The translations under genes were made by a program, and so were the position numbers. DNA of 64,000 bases from Bog-159 sp963709155 (GTDB taxonomy: Bacteria; Acidobacteriota; Terriglobia; Bryobacterales; Bryobacteraceae). Of this stretch, positions 50,436 through 60,030 are shown piece by piece; within the stretch, counting starts at the first letter, position 1; each line of letters starts with the position of its first letter. The notes under the pieces were generated by a model, which worked only from the letters and a program-made list of their open reading frames with translations, ran no database searches and was not told the origin of the DNA. Location: positions 1,364,001 to 1,428,000 of the forward strand of contig CAVPVD010000007.1 in assembly GCA_963709155.1 (NCBI GenBank). The letters run 5' to 3'.

Positions 50436-51530
50436 TTACTGTTGCGGTTGTCCAATCGGAACCAGCACGGTCCCCTCCGAAGATTGCACGCGAATCGTGC
50501 CCGCCGGCGGCGGCGGCAGCCCACTCGAAGGCGTTACCACTACGGGGGCCTGTCTGGCCGCCACGGCGGTCCGCGGAGCCTGCACCATGCGCGCCTGCAT
50601 CTGCTTCAAGCCGGCGCGCACCTGCTCTTCCGGCACGTGCAGCGTAACCAGAATGTGCCGGCCGCTTTCGCGGTATTTCAGACCCTCGAAGCCATTCGCC
50701 ACAAAGCCGGTTTTAGGCGTTTGAGCTTTCACCGCGGTAGTCAACATTCCGAGATTCGTAGCCATTTCAGCTGCGTCTTTATCCGTGCGCATTTCTACGT
50801 CGGCGGTAAGATCGAAATCCGGGCTGAAGCGCAGGCCGCCGTTGAAACCCGCCACTTTTTGAAGATATTGCGCCATTTGTTGGCCCGCCGGCGATCCCGC
50901 CGCAGGGCCCGCCATGGGCGCCCTAATGATGCCAGCCTGAGCCACCCAAATATCGTCCTGGCTGTACTTGGCCACCTGTGCCGCGAGAGCGGCGGGCAGG
51001 CCCGGATGTTGGCTGCGGCGGCTGATGGCGGCTTTCACATCGGCCATCTGTCCGATCAACACGATGGAATGGTCCAGAAACGCGATTACCCCGTCGCCCG
51101 GCTTGGCGGAGGACAGAATCGGCACGCCTTCGTACTCCGTTCGATCGCCGCTGTATCCTGGCAGGGCCTGCAGCCACGCCGGGTCGAGCGAGCTGCGCAC
51201 AATAACCAGCGTCGGCCCCCCTTTCGTCAGGGCGCTGGCGATCACGATATCCTGCACCTGCCGGGTCCAATCGATTTCGCCGAGCATGGCGATCCGCTCC
51301 CGCATCTCGGGCTTGGCTTTCGCCAGTTCGCCTTTCAGTTGCGTGGCCATCCCCTGGCGAATCCCTTCGCGGATGGCTAATCCGACCGGCGACGCCATAA
51401 TCCGGGTTACATTGACCTCCATCAGCATGCTCGCATCGGGCATGACCAGGCTCATCATCTCGGGATCGGCGGCGGCAGCCAGGGCGGGTAGCCCAGCCGC
51501 TGCGATTAAGACCCTGCACCAGACCGTCAT
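50436..51530 (-). CDS. Secreted hypothetical protein (acidobacterial type)
   Basis: A signal peptide (MTVWCRVLIAAAGLPALAAA) starts at ATG 51530, which follows a GAGGTGTGAG ribosome site. The mature protein of about 340 residues contains MMSLVMPDASMLMEVNVTRIMASPVG, then an alpha/beta pattern with repeated QDIVIASAL and GVIAFLDHSIVLIGQ and a low-complexity Pro-rich end. I do not recognise a family with known function, and no metal or catalytic motif stands out. It is convergent to hpt. Confidence 0.55.
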   Translation of the reverse strand: MTVWCRVLIAAAGLPALAAAADPEMMSLVMPDASMLMEVNVTRIMASPVGLAIREGIRQGMATQLKGELAKAKPEMRERIAMLGEIDWTRQVQDIVIASALTKGGPTLVIVRSSLDPAWLQALPGYSGDRTEYEGVPILSSAKPGDGVIAFLDHSIVLIGQMADVKAAISRRSQHPGLPAALAAQVAKYSQDDIWVAQAGIIRAPMAGPAAGSPAGQQMAQYLQKVAGFNGGLRFSPDFDLTADVEMRTDKDAAEMATNLGMLTTAVKAQTPKTGFVANGFEGLKYRESGRHILVTLHVPEEQVRAGLKQMQARMVQAPRTAVAARQAPVVVTPSSGLPPPPAGTIRVQSSEGTVLVPIGQPQQ

Positions 51531-51696
51531 CTCACACCTCTTTCGTCTCCTTATCGGCATAACACCGATGGCCGGCAACGAACAAGTGCGCGAATGTTAA
51601 CCCCCGCCGAATCGGGCCGAATTGGGCGGCAATCGGCGTTTTCCCCGGTCCCCGTGATATCATGATGATGAAAGTTCGAATGGAGGAAGCCGCCAG

Positions 51697-52233
51697 ATGG
51701 GTCCCGTAGGCATGCCGGAGATGATCGTCATCTTCCTGGTCGCGCTGGTGCTCTTCGGCCCCAAAAAACTGCCCGAATTGGGTAGAACTTTGGGCAAGGC
51801 GATCACCGAATTCAGACGCGCCCAGAGCGAGCTGAAGGCCACCTTCGATCGTGAATTGCGAAACCTGGAACGGGAAACCGAAGCACCCAAGGAAATCGGG
51901 GGCGGTTATCAGTACGATAACTACAACTACGATTATTCCTCAAGCGACGCCGGAACCTATGGCGAGCCGTACGGATCGACCGCTACGGAGCCGCAGGATT
52001 CCACCGTAACCAACACTTCCACTGTCAGTGCATCCGCAACTGAGGGCGCTGAGTCTTTAGCAACCGTACCACCGGAGGGCGCCATCGCTCACCAGATGGA
52101 AAACGCCACGGAAATCGCCGCCGCCCCAAATGGCTCCGCGCCACAAGCGAACGGCACTCCGCAGCCTTGGAGTCTGGAGCAGGATCTCGAGGCGCAGCAC
52201 GCGGCCAACGGTTCGACCGAGCGGAACGCATAG
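51697..52233 (+). CDS. tatA: Twin-arginine translocase subunit TatA/TatB-like
   Basis: A single N-terminal helix (EMIVIFLVALVLFGPKKLPELG) followed by the amphipathic helix RTLGKAITEFRRAQSELK is the TatA/TatB signature. The long C-terminal tail is Asn/Tyr/Ser/Thr rich and probably disordered. At 178 residues it is longer than most TatA, so TatB-like function is possible. It lies 10 bp upstream of tatC in an operon. Folded proteins with RR signals, such as the DUF362 protein, would use the system. Confidence 0.88.
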   Translation: MGPVGMPEMIVIFLVALVLFGPKKLPELGRTLGKAITEFRRAQSELKATFDRELRNLERETEAPKEIGGGYQYDNYNYDYSSSDAGTYGEPYGSTATEPQDSTVTNTSTVSASATEGAESLATVPPEGAIAHQMENATEIAAAPNGSAPQANGTPQPWSLEQDLEAQHAANGSTERNA

Positions 52234-52243
52234 TTCTCACTAA

Positions 52244-53272
52244 ATGGCTTCACGCGAAGACGACAATGGAGCGAAGACTCCAACAGGTAAAGTAACGCCT
52301 GCCCCCGTAGCGGTCACGGCCGTGACCGCTACCCGCGGTGCAGGGGGACGCACGCCTCCACCGCCCGATCCACCGGATCCGCCGGACGATGGGGATGAAG
52401 GCATGCTCCGCATGTCCTTTCTCGAGCACCTGCAAGAGTTGCGCTCGCGCATCATCAAAATGGTCGCGGGCGTGCTCGTTGCCATGGTCGTCAGCTTTTC
52501 CTTCTGCAGCCAGCTTTGGCGCCTCATCGCTGCGCCCGCAGTCGAAGCCTTGACCGCTCTGGGCATCAAGCCGCCCACCCTCAAAGCCATCACCCCCATG
52601 GAGCAGTTCAACGTCATCTGGGTGAAACTGCCGTTCCTGTGCGCCCTCTTTATCGCCTCGCCCTGGGTTCTCTATCAGGTGTGGGCTTTCATCTCTCCCG
52701 GGCTCTACAAGCGCGAGCGGCGCTACGCCGTGCCCTTCATACTCTGCTCCGCCGGCCTGTTCATCGGCGGCGGCGCATTCGCCTATTTCGTGGCCTTCCG
52801 TTTCGCTCTCACGTTCCTGTTGGGTATTGGCGTCGGCAACTACGTCGATCCCATGGTCTCCATCAGCGAATACTTCGACCTGTTCGTGAACGTGACCCTG
52901 GGCGTCGGACTCGTCTTCGAAATGCCGATCCTGATCTTCTTCCTGACATTGCTGCGCATCGTCAGCCCTGCTTTCCTTGTGAAGCACAGCCGCTACGCCA
53001 TCCTGGCCATCTTCATCATCGCCGCCATCGTAACCCCTACTCCCGACGCATTCAATATGCTGCTGTTCGCGTTGCCCATGTGCCTGCTGTTTTACGTGGG
53101 CGTGTTCGCCGGTTATCTATTGGTGTTAAAACGCGAAGGCCGCCGTTTCCCATGGGCCAGGGTATTAACTATTGTTGGAATTGTCCTGGTACTATGCGCC
53201 GCCGTCCTTTATCTAGCCGCGCTACACTATAAGCTACACACAGTGCCGTACTGGCCTTTCCTGAAGCGCTAA
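52244..53272 (+). CDS. tatC: Twin-arginine translocase TatC
   Basis: A proline-rich N-terminal extension (about residues 1-55) precedes the six-helix core. Core signatures are MSFLEHLQELRSRII, TPMEQFNVIWVKLPFLCALFIASPWVLYQVWAFISPGLYKRERRY and RYAILAIFIIAAIVTPTPDAFNMLLFALPMCLLFYVGVF. TatC recognises RR signal peptides. It is 342 residues, longer than the usual 250 because of the extension. It is co-transcribed with tatA. Confidence 0.95.
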   Translation: MASREDDNGAKTPTGKVTPAPVAVTAVTATRGAGGRTPPPPDPPDPPDDGDEGMLRMSFLEHLQELRSRIIKMVAGVLVAMVVSFSFCSQLWRLIAAPAVEALTALGIKPPTLKAITPMEQFNVIWVKLPFLCALFIASPWVLYQVWAFISPGLYKRERRYAVPFILCSAGLFIGGGAFAYFVAFRFALTFLLGIGVGNYVDPMVSISEYFDLFVNVTLGVGLVFEMPILIFFLTLLRIVSPAFLVKHSRYAILAIFIIAAIVTPTPDAFNMLLFALPMCLLFYVGVFAGYLLVLKREGRRFPWARVLTIVGIVLVLCAAVLYLAALHYKLHTVPYWPFLKR

Positions 53273-53371
53273 CAACCGGCCATTCGTACCACTGAGTACG
53301 CTGGAGCGAGGAGTAGAGTCGAGCCAAAATGAACGGTTTCGTTCGGTGGCGCGTCTAGCTACCCATAACCC

Positions 53372-53587
53372 ATGGACCTGAACAAGGCAATTCGGGAGTT
53401 ACACGAGGAACTTGCGAAGCTCAACCAGGTGATCGCGTCACTGGAACAGTTCGAGAGTACCGGTACACTCCCGTCGCCGCCGCGCCGCGGCCGCAAATCC
53501 ATGAATGAACAGGAGCGTAAAGTGGTCTCCGAGCGCATGAAGCAATATTGGGCCAGCCGGCGCAAGAAAAAGAGCGCCAAGGCCTGA
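53372..53587 (+). CDS. Small charged coiled-coil protein (71 aa)
   Basis: The protein starts MDLNKAIRELHEELAKLNQVIASLEQFE, a coiled coil, then a Pro/Arg-rich linker, then MNEQERKVVSERMKQYWASRRKKKSAKA with a basic tail. The ERMKxYWAxRR pattern recurs in small, uncharacterised acidobacterial proteins and suggests nucleic-acid binding. It follows tatC by about 100 bp, and its end is two bases from the opposite methyltransferase gene. Confidence 0.65.
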   Translation: MDLNKAIRELHEELAKLNQVIASLEQFESTGTLPSPPRRGRKSMNEQERKVVSERMKQYWASRRKKKSAKA

Positions 53588-53589
53588 AA

Positions 53590-54369
53590 CTACTGGCTTT
53601 TCAATACTCTGTGGAGCCTGCCCCGCCACCGCCGATAGGCCATCCTGAGCCGGTACTCGCGATGCTGCCGCCACGCCGGTGAGAGAACCTTCGGCCTGAA
53701 ATACCACAGCCAGAAATACTGAGTTCCCGCGCCATAACTGTGACGCATTTCGAAGTCGCACCGCAGCGCCATGTCCCGCGCTTCCTGCTCCGAGAAAGTA
53801 ACTCCAAGCCAGGTATCGTCGGGAGGAATATCCAGTTCCTGGCCCCCTTGTACCTGAAACTTGAATAATCTTCCCCAACGGAGCCGGCGGCGCACTGCGC
53901 GCGCGTAACTTTCGATAACATCGCGGCTGGGAATGTGCTGGAACACGATCGACGAGAATGCAAAATCGAATCGAGCACCGCCTAGTACTGCTAGATCCTT
54001 CCCGTTATTTTGGAAGACATGCACATGCGGCAGATCCGCCAGCGCCGCGCGCGCCTGCCGCACCATCTCGCCGCTGATATCCACCCCGTAGACCTCGCCG
54101 AATATCTGCGCCAGCGCGCGGGTGACGCGCCCCGCTCCACACCCGATTTCGAGTACGCGCATCCGCTTAGGATCTTTACCCTGGCAGATATTGATCATGT
54201 CCGTCAGGATCTCTTCGGAAACCGTGCGCTCGCCGGACTCGAAAAATTCCGTATCGGTCCAATCCTGCCGTTCGGTGTTCACGTAAAAGCGGGCATTCTC
54301 GCGGGCGCGCTCGTCCCACTCCCGCTGCATTTTTTCCAACTGCCCGCTGAGATCCCGGTCCGCCATCAT
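53590..54369 (-). CDS. Class I SAM-dependent methyltransferase
   Basis: The Rossmann-type motif VLEIGCGAGRVTRALAQIFGEVYGVDISGEMVRQARAAL is clear, followed by VFQNNGKDLAVLGGARFDFAFSSIVFQHIP for the acceptor region. At 259 residues the protein is of common size. Substrate is unknown. The N-terminal helical stretch (residues 1-40) is highly charged. Its start lies 32 bp from the tRNA and shares a divergent promoter region with it. Confidence 0.85.
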   Translation of the reverse strand: MMADRDLSGQLEKMQREWDERARENARFYVNTERQDWTDTEFFESGERTVSEEILTDMINICQGKDPKRMRVLEIGCGAGRVTRALAQIFGEVYGVDISGEMVRQARAALADLPHVHVFQNNGKDLAVLGGARFDFAFSSIVFQHIPSRDVIESYARAVRRRLRWGRLFKFQVQGGQELDIPPDDTWLGVTFSEQEARDMALRCDFEMRHSYGAGTQYFWLWYFRPKVLSPAWRQHREYRLRMAYRRWRGRLHRVLKSQ

Positions 54370-54400
54370 GATATATTGTAGTTGTCGGATCGGTCCGCGT

Positions 54401-54476
54401 GGGCGACTAGCTCAGCTGGGAGAGCGCTGCGTTCGCAATGCAGAGGTCGGGGGTTCGATCCCCCCGTCGTCCACCA
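54401..54476 (+). tRNA. tRNA-Ala (anticodon CGC)
   Basis: The acceptor GGGCGAC pairs with GTCGTCC, including one G-T pair. The anticodon stem CTGCG/TGCAG encloses the loop TTCGCAA with anticodon CGC, and the T arm is GGGGGTTCGATCCCCC. The CCA end is encoded. A weak TATATT lies about 25 bp upstream. Confidence 0.95.
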
Positions 54477-54607
54477 CCTAACCCCTTCCTTTTGTTAGTT
54501 CCGTTTGCCTTTTCAATCCCCTATCGTCTTTGAAAACTTACCCGGCCGCCGGCCCCGCTGATCGCCCGCGTAGCAATTTTTGTGATATTTCGGCCCGATT
54601 CTCCTGC

Positions 54608-54613
54608 TACACT
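54608..54613 (+). promoter_or_regulatory. Candidate -10 element TACACT
   Basis: TACACT precedes the 54663 gene by 50 bp. A TTGTGA at 54580-54585 is 22 bp upstream, too far for a standard -35. The 54477-54662 gap has no other feature. Confidence 0.35.
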
Positions 54614-54662
54614 TTAGGGGAGGGGCATTCGCCACCGGAAAGGGCTCGCCAGGTTACCCAAA

Positions 54663-54878
54663 ATGTTTCGATTCGATCAATTGATCCGCCGTGACATGAT
54701 CATCCGCGACGTGAAACAGTCGCATCCCGAAACCGTACCGGTCTTCGAGGATTTCGGATTCCGCTCCAGTTGCGACGAATGCGACATTGAAACCGTGGCG
54801 CGCAAGAACGGCTTGTCCAGCCCCGACGTGGTGGCCGCCCTCAACCAGGCGGCCTTCGGCCCCAACGCCGGCCAATAA
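54663..54878 (+). CDS. DUF1858-like small protein
   Basis: The 71-residue protein reads MIIRDVKQSHPETVPVFEDFGFRSSCDECDIETVARKNGLSSPDVVAALNQ, close to DUF1858 (IxxVxxxxPExxxVFxxxGxxCxxC...TxxEAAxxxGxDxxxLLxxLN). A Cys pair (CDEC) could bind metal or a redox group. The family often lies near redox or nitrosative-stress genes. Here it lies 21 bp before the acyl-CoA ligase/GNAT gene on the same strand. Confidence 0.8.
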   Translation: MFRFDQLIRRDMIIRDVKQSHPETVPVFEDFGFRSSCDECDIETVARKNGLSSPDVVAALNQAAFGPNAGQ

Positions 54879-54899
54879 TTTCAAAGAAAAGAACAGATT

Positions 54900-57632
54900 A
54901 TGCTCGCATCGAAACCCGCCCGCAAAGTGATCAAAGAAGGTACGCAGCCACTCGACGTTTTTTTCTCGCCGAAGACCGTCGCGGTCATCGGCGCCACCGA
55001 AACCGCCAACACCGTGGGGCGCACCATTCTCTGGAACCTGGTGAGCAGCCCCTTCGGCGGCACCGTATTCCCCATCAATCCGAAGCGGCCCAGCGTGTTG
55101 GGCGTGAAGGCTTACAAGCACATTTCGGAGGTCCCGCAGGCGGTGGATTTGGCGGTGGTCGTGACGCCCGCCACGTCCGTGCCCGGCATCATCCACGATT
55201 GCGCCGAGCAAGGCGTCAAGGCCGCCATCGTCATCTCCGCCGGATTCAAAGAAATCGGCCCCGCCGGGCTCGAACTGGAGCGTCAGACGCTGCTTGAGGC
55301 GCGCCGCGGAAATATGCGCATCATCGGCCCCAACTGCCTGGGGGTCATGAGCCCGCTCACGGGTTTGAATGCAACCTTCGCGGCCGGCATCGCGCGGCCC
55401 GGAAATGTCGGCTTCATCAGCCAGAGTGGCGCGCTATGCACCGCCGTCCTCGATTGGAGCCTGCGTGAGATGGTGGGGTTCAGCGCCTTCATTTCAATCG
55501 GCTCGATGCTGGACGTCGGCTGGGGCGATCTGATTTATTATCTGGGCAATGACCCGCGCACGCGCAGCATCGTCATCTACATGGAAAGCATTGGCGACGC
55601 CCGCGGCTTTCTTTCCGCGGCGCGCGAAGTGGCGCTCAACAAGCCCATCATCGTCATCAAGGCCGGACGCAGTGAAGCCGCCGCCAAAGCCGCCGCTTCG
55701 CACACCGGCTCACTGGCCGGCAGCGACGAAGTCCTGGAGGCCGCCTTCCGGCGCAGCGGCGTACTGCGCGTCAACAGCATCGCCGACCTGTTCTACATGG
55801 CGGAAGTGCTCTCCAAACAGCCCAGCCCCAAGGGCCCGCGGCTGACCATTCTGACTAATGCCGGCGGTCCCGGCGTTCTGGCCACCGACGCGCTGATCGC
55901 CGCCAAGGGCGAACTCACCGAACTTTCGCCGGAAATCGTGGAATCGCTGAACCAGATCCTGCCGCCCGCATGGAGCCACAACAACCCCATCGATGTGCTG
56001 GGCGACGCCAGTCCGGAGCGCTACGCCAAGGCCGTCGAAATCGCCGCCAAAGATCCCAATAGCGACGGACTGCTGGTGGTGCTCACGCCCCAGTCCATGA
56101 CCGATCCGACCCAAATCGCCGAACACCTGAAACCGTATGCCAAGCTGGAGGGCAAACCGATTCTGGCGAGTTGGATGGGCGGCGCCGAAGTCGCGGCGGG
56201 TATCGGTATCTTGAATCAGGCAAAGATTCCCACCTTCCAGTTCCCCGATACCGCCGTCCGCGCGTTCACTTATATGTATCGTTGGGCCTATAACCTGAAG
56301 GGCCTGTACGAGACGCCATCCCTGCCCGAGGAATCCGCCGAACTGGCGCCCAACAAGGTGCTCACCGGCGAGATCATCCAAACCGCGCGGGATGCCGGCC
56401 GGACCATCCTTACCGAGTCGGAATCGAAGCAGGTGCTGGATGCCTATCATATCCCCACCGTGCGCACCGTGGTCGCGCGCAGCATGGAAGAGGCGGTCGA
56501 GCAGGCCGGGCGCATTGGCTACCCGGTGGTGCTCAAACTCTTCTCTGAAACGATCACCCACAAAACCGATGTGGGGGGCGTCCAATTGAATCTCGTCGAC
56601 TCCGAGGCCGTGGAACGAGCCTGGCGCCGCATCCAGACCTCGGTGACCGAGAAAGCCGGCGCCGAGCATTTCCAGGGCGTCACCGTGCAGCCCATGATCA
56701 AGAGCGGAGACGGATACGAGCTGATTATCGGCAGCAGTTTGGACGCACAGTTCGGACCCGTGCTGCTATTCGGCACGGGCGGCCAACTGGTAGAGGTCTT
56801 CAAAGACCGCGCCCTGGGCTTGCCGCCGCTCAATACCACCCTGGCGCGCCGCATGATGGAGCAGACCAAAATCTATAAAGCGCTGCAGGGCGTACGCGGG
56901 CGCAAACCGGTGAACCTGGCGGAGTTGGAACAAATCATGGTGCGCTTCAGCCGCCTGGTCGCTGAGCAGCCATGGATCAAGGAAATCGACATCAACCCAC
57001 TGCTGGCCACCCCGGACCGCCTGGTCGCGCTGGACGCGCGCATCGTGGTGCATGGCCCCGAAGTGAGCAAGGATCAGCTTCCCAAGCTCGCCATCCGGCC
57101 CTATCCCAACCGCTACGTTTCCATGTGGACCATGAAGGATGGCGCCGACGTCCTCATCCGCCCGATCCGCCCGGAGGACGAGCCGGCCATGGTGAAGTTC
57201 CACTCCACGCTCTCCGAGCGCAGCGTCTACTTGCGCTACTTTCACCTGATGAATCTCCCCCAGCGCGTAGCCCACGAGCGCCTGACGCGGATCTGCTTCA
57301 TCGATTACGATCGCGAAATGGCATTGGTCGCGGAACGGCGCAACCCCATCAACGGGGAAAACGAAATTCTGGGCGTCGCCCGGCTGACGCGGGTCTTGGG
57401 CAGCAACGACGCGGAAGTGGCCGTGCTGGTCAGCGACCAGTTCCACGGGCGCGGGCTGGGCAAAGAACTGCTCGCGCGCCTGGTCATCGTCGGCGGCGAC
57501 GAAAAGTTGGCGACTTTGAAGGCCGACATCCTGCCCGACAACCGCGACGTGATGCGCGTCTGCGAAAAACTCGGCTTCACCCTGCGCCACTCTGTGGAAG
57601 ACGAAGTCGTAAAAGCCGAATTCCGGTATTAG
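54900..57632 (+). CDS. ADP-forming acyl-CoA ligase fused to GNAT acetyltransferase (PatZ-like)
   Basis: Residues about 10-140 form the CoA-binding domain (AVIGATETANTVGRTILWNL). Succinyl-CoA-ligase-like domains follow to about 480, with SHTGSLAGSDEVLEAAF containing H268 at the phospho-histidine position. An ATP-grasp domain lies at about 490-730 (PVVLKLFSETITHKTDVGGVQLNL, PWIKEIDINPLLA). The last 150 residues are a GNAT domain (RPEDEPAMVKFHSTLSERSVYLRYF, DQFHGRGLGKELLARLV). PatZ/Pat proteins acetylate metabolic enzymes; retention of the His suggests this ligase part might be active. Confidence 0.9.
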   Translation: MLASKPARKVIKEGTQPLDVFFSPKTVAVIGATETANTVGRTILWNLVSSPFGGTVFPINPKRPSVLGVKAYKHISEVPQAVDLAVVVTPATSVPGIIHDCAEQGVKAAIVISAGFKEIGPAGLELERQTLLEARRGNMRIIGPNCLGVMSPLTGLNATFAAGIARPGNVGFISQSGALCTAVLDWSLREMVGFSAFISIGSMLDVGWGDLIYYLGNDPRTRSIVIYMESIGDARGFLSAAREVALNKPIIVIKAGRSEAAAKAAASHTGSLAGSDEVLEAAFRRSGVLRVNSIADLFYMAEVLSKQPSPKGPRLTILTNAGGPGVLATDALIAAKGELTELSPEIVESLNQILPPAWSHNNPIDVLGDASPERYAKAVEIAAKDPNSDGLLVVLTPQSMTDPTQIAEHLKPYAKLEGKPILASWMGGAEVAAGIGILNQAKIPTFQFPDTAVRAFTYMYRWAYNLKGLYETPSLPEESAELAPNKVLTGEIIQTARDAGRTILTESESKQVLDAYHIPTVRTVVARSMEEAVEQAGRIGYPVVLKLFSETITHKTDVGGVQLNLVDSEAVERAWRRIQTSVTEKAGAEHFQGVTVQPMIKSGDGYELIIGSSLDAQFGPVLLFGTGGQLVEVFKDRALGLPPLNTTLARRMMEQTKIYKALQGVRGRKPVNLAELEQIMVRFSRLVAEQPWIKEIDINPLLATPDRLVALDARIVVHGPEVSKDQLPKLAIRPYPNRYVSMWTMKDGADVLIRPIRPEDEPAMVKFHSTLSERSVYLRYFHLMNLPQRVAHERLTRICFIDYDREMALVAERRNPINGENEILGVARLTRVLGSNDAEVAVLVSDQFHGRGLGKELLARLVIVGGDEKLATLKADILPDNRDVMRVCEKLGFTLRHSVEDEVVKAEFRY

Positions 57633-57711
57633 CGAGCGCCGTATCCGCGCTCCCATCGCCCTGCTATCCTGTACGGTGGCATAAAGCACCACCCGAAAGG
57701 AGAATTTCTAA

Positions 57712-58671
57712 GTGAGAGTCGGCGTATTCACCGCCTTGTTGGCGCAACTATCCCTCGACGATGTTCTGAAGAAACTCAAGAGCATCCATATCGATACAGT
57801 GGAGCTCGGAACGGGCAACTATCCGGGCGATCCACACTGCAAGCTGTCCATGCTGGACAGTAAAGCCGAATTGAACGAATTCAAGACCAAGCTGGCCGAT
57901 AACGGCGTCACCATCAGCGCGCTAAGCTGCCATGGCAATCCGCTGCACCCGGATCAGGAGCGCGCCAAGCACGATCAGGATGTCAGCCGCAAAACCATCC
58001 GCTTGGCCGAGAAGCTGGGCGTGCCCGTAGTCATCGATTTTTCCGGCTGCCCCGGCGATTGCGACAAATCCAAATGGCCAAACTGGGTCACATGCCCTTG
58101 GCCGCCCGACTATCTGGAAATCCTGAAGTGGCAGTGGGAGGCCAAGGTCGCGCCCTACTGGACGAAGCAGGGCAAATTCGCCACCGACCATGGCGTGAAG
58201 GTAGCCATCGAGATGCATCCCGGCTTTGTGGCGTACAGCCCGGAGACCATGCTGAAGCTGCGCGCGATCGCCGGGCCGTCGATCGGCTGCAACTACGATC
58301 CCAGCCACATGTTCTGGCAGGGCATCGATCCCATCGCCGCCATCCGCGTACTGGGCGACGCCATTTTTCACGTGCATGCCAAAGACACCCAGATCTACGA
58401 GCGCAACCTGCCGCTGACCGGCGTGCTCGACACCAAGTCCTACACCGACGAGCGTAACCGCGCCTGGATCTTCCGCACCTGCGGCTACGGCCACGGCGGC
58501 GAGTGGTGGAAGGAATTCGCTTCCACGCTGCGCATGTTCGGATACGATTACGTGCTCTCGATCGAACACGAGGACAGCCTTTTATCGCCCGAGGAAGGTC
58601 TGCGGAAAGCCGCCGATTTCCTGAACGGCCTGGTGATGAGAGAGCAGCCCGCCGCCGCCTGGTGGGTATAA
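57712..58671 (+). CDS. Sugar phosphate isomerase/epimerase-like TIM-barrel protein
   Basis: The xylose-isomerase-like barrel shows VELGTGNYPGDPHCKLSML, ISALSCHGNPLHPDQERAKHDQ, GVKVAIEMHPGFVAYSPETML, IGCNYDPSHMFWQGIDPIAAI and HVHAKDTQIYERNL, with Glu and His metal ligands. It starts with GTG 57712 after GAAAGGAG. The substrate is unknown; homologues isomerise or epimerise sugars and inositol derivatives. The next gene begins 4 bp after its stop, so the two form an operon. Confidence 0.88.
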   Translation: MRVGVFTALLAQLSLDDVLKKLKSIHIDTVELGTGNYPGDPHCKLSMLDSKAELNEFKTKLADNGVTISALSCHGNPLHPDQERAKHDQDVSRKTIRLAEKLGVPVVIDFSGCPGDCDKSKWPNWVTCPWPPDYLEILKWQWEAKVAPYWTKQGKFATDHGVKVAIEMHPGFVAYSPETMLKLRAIAGPSIGCNYDPSHMFWQGIDPIAAIRVLGDAIFHVHAKDTQIYERNLPLTGVLDTKSYTDERNRAWIFRTCGYGHGGEWWKEFASTLRMFGYDYVLSIEHEDSLLSPEEGLRKAADFLNGLVMREQPAAAWWV

Positions 58672-58675
58672 GCCG

Positions 58676-60016
58676 GTGCGCCTCCTCCTGCTTCTGACCT
58701 GCGCGGGATCTCTCCTCGGGGAGTTCCGCGCGGGCGCCTTTAAAACCGTGATCAGCCCGGCGCTGCAGGACCGCCCGCCCGTCTACATGGCGGGCTTCGG
58801 GCACAATCGCAAGGCCATGACGGTGCACGACGATCTCTATGCGCGCTGCGTGGCCTTCAGTTCCGGCCAGAAGCCCCTGGTGGTGTGCGAGGTCGACCTG
58901 ATCGGCTTCTTCATCGACGACGTGCTGCGCGTCCGCGCGAAAGTTCCAGACGCGGATGTGGTGGTGGCCTCCACGCACGTGCACGAAGGTCCGGACACCA
59001 TGGGGCTATGGGGCCCTGCCGTGGGACAGTCCGGAATCGACAACGACTACAACAGTCTGGTGGTGGATCGCATCGCCGAAGCCACCCGGGGCGCCATCGC
59101 CGCGCTGGAGCCCGCCACGCCGGCGCTGGCGGTGGTCCATAGCGCGGAGCTGGATTCTTTCATCGACGACGATCGGCCGCCCGTAGTGCACGATCCCGAC
59201 CTGGTCGTGCTGGCGCTTACCGGCAAGAACGGCAAAGCCATCACCACGGTGGTGAATTGGGCGAACCATCCCGAGACACTAGGCTCCCGCAATACCCAGA
59301 TCAGCGCCGACTATCCCGGATTCTTCTACAAGCGCCTGGAATCCAAGCTGGGCGGAATGGCGGTGCTCTGGAACGGCGCGGTGGGCGGGATGCAGTCGCC
59401 GCTGGGCGCCCGGTTCAAAGATCCTGCGACGGGCCAGATCGCGGCGGAGAACAGCTTCCGCAAGACGCAGGTTCTCGGCGAGCGCATTGCGGATCTCGCG
59501 GCAGATGCCGTCGGCCATGCCAAGCCCGTGCGCATCGATAAAGTTGAATTCGCCGAACGGATTATCACCATACCGGTAACCAATCGCGGCTTCGAGATGG
59601 CAGCCCAGGCGGATCTATATAAGGGCCGCAAGAAGACCACCAGCGACGGCGGCACCACCACCTCCGTCGGGTTGATCCGCATGTCGGGCGGCCAGCCGGT
59701 GCTGGCCATCGCGCTGATCCCCGGCGAGATGTATCCGGAGTTGAGCCTGGGCGGCGTGGAGCGCTATGCGGGCGCCGATTTCCCCGACGCGCCCATCGAA
59801 ACGCCCATCAAATCCATGCTGCACGCGCCCTTCAAAATGCTGATTGGCCTCGCGGACGACGAGATCGGCTATATCATTCCCAAAGCGGAATGGGACGAAA
59901 AACCGCCCTACCTGCAGAATGCCAGGAAAGCGTGGTACGGCGAAGAAAACTCGGTAGGTCCGGATGCCGCCGCCCGGATCGCGGCAACCATGCAGGAACT
60001 ATCCTCCGGCCGCTAG
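58676..60016 (+). CDS. Neutral/alkaline ceramidase-like secreted protein
   Basis: A signal peptide (MRLLLLLTCAGSLLG) precedes a ceramidase-type N-terminal catalytic domain: FKTVISPALQDRPPVYMAGFG, VASTHVHEGPDTMGLWGP and VVNWANHPETLGSRNTQISADYPGFFYKRLE. His residues in STHVHEGP and NHPETL match the zinc-site regions of neutral ceramidases. The C-terminal domain of true ceramidases is shortened. Solibacter-type genomes have many paralogues with unknown substrates. The start is GTG 58676. It ends 14 bp from the cytochrome gene. Confidence 0.82.
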   Translation: MRLLLLLTCAGSLLGEFRAGAFKTVISPALQDRPPVYMAGFGHNRKAMTVHDDLYARCVAFSSGQKPLVVCEVDLIGFFIDDVLRVRAKVPDADVVVASTHVHEGPDTMGLWGPAVGQSGIDNDYNSLVVDRIAEATRGAIAALEPATPALAVVHSAELDSFIDDDRPPVVHDPDLVVLALTGKNGKAITTVVNWANHPETLGSRNTQISADYPGFFYKRLESKLGGMAVLWNGAVGGMQSPLGARFKDPATGQIAAENSFRKTQVLGERIADLAADAVGHAKPVRIDKVEFAERIITIPVTNRGFEMAAQADLYKGRKKTTSDGGTTTSVGLIRMSGGQPVLAIALIPGEMYPELSLGGVERYAGADFPDAPIETPIKSMLHAPFKMLIGLADDEIGYIIPKAEWDEKPPYLQNARKAWYGEENSVGPDAAARIAATMQELSSGR

Positions 60017-60030
60017 CTTCTTCCGGCTGA

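Noticed and set aside
57633..57711. Separate small gene before the isomerase-like gene.
   Set aside because: Only a ribosome site and a few short frames are present in this gap.
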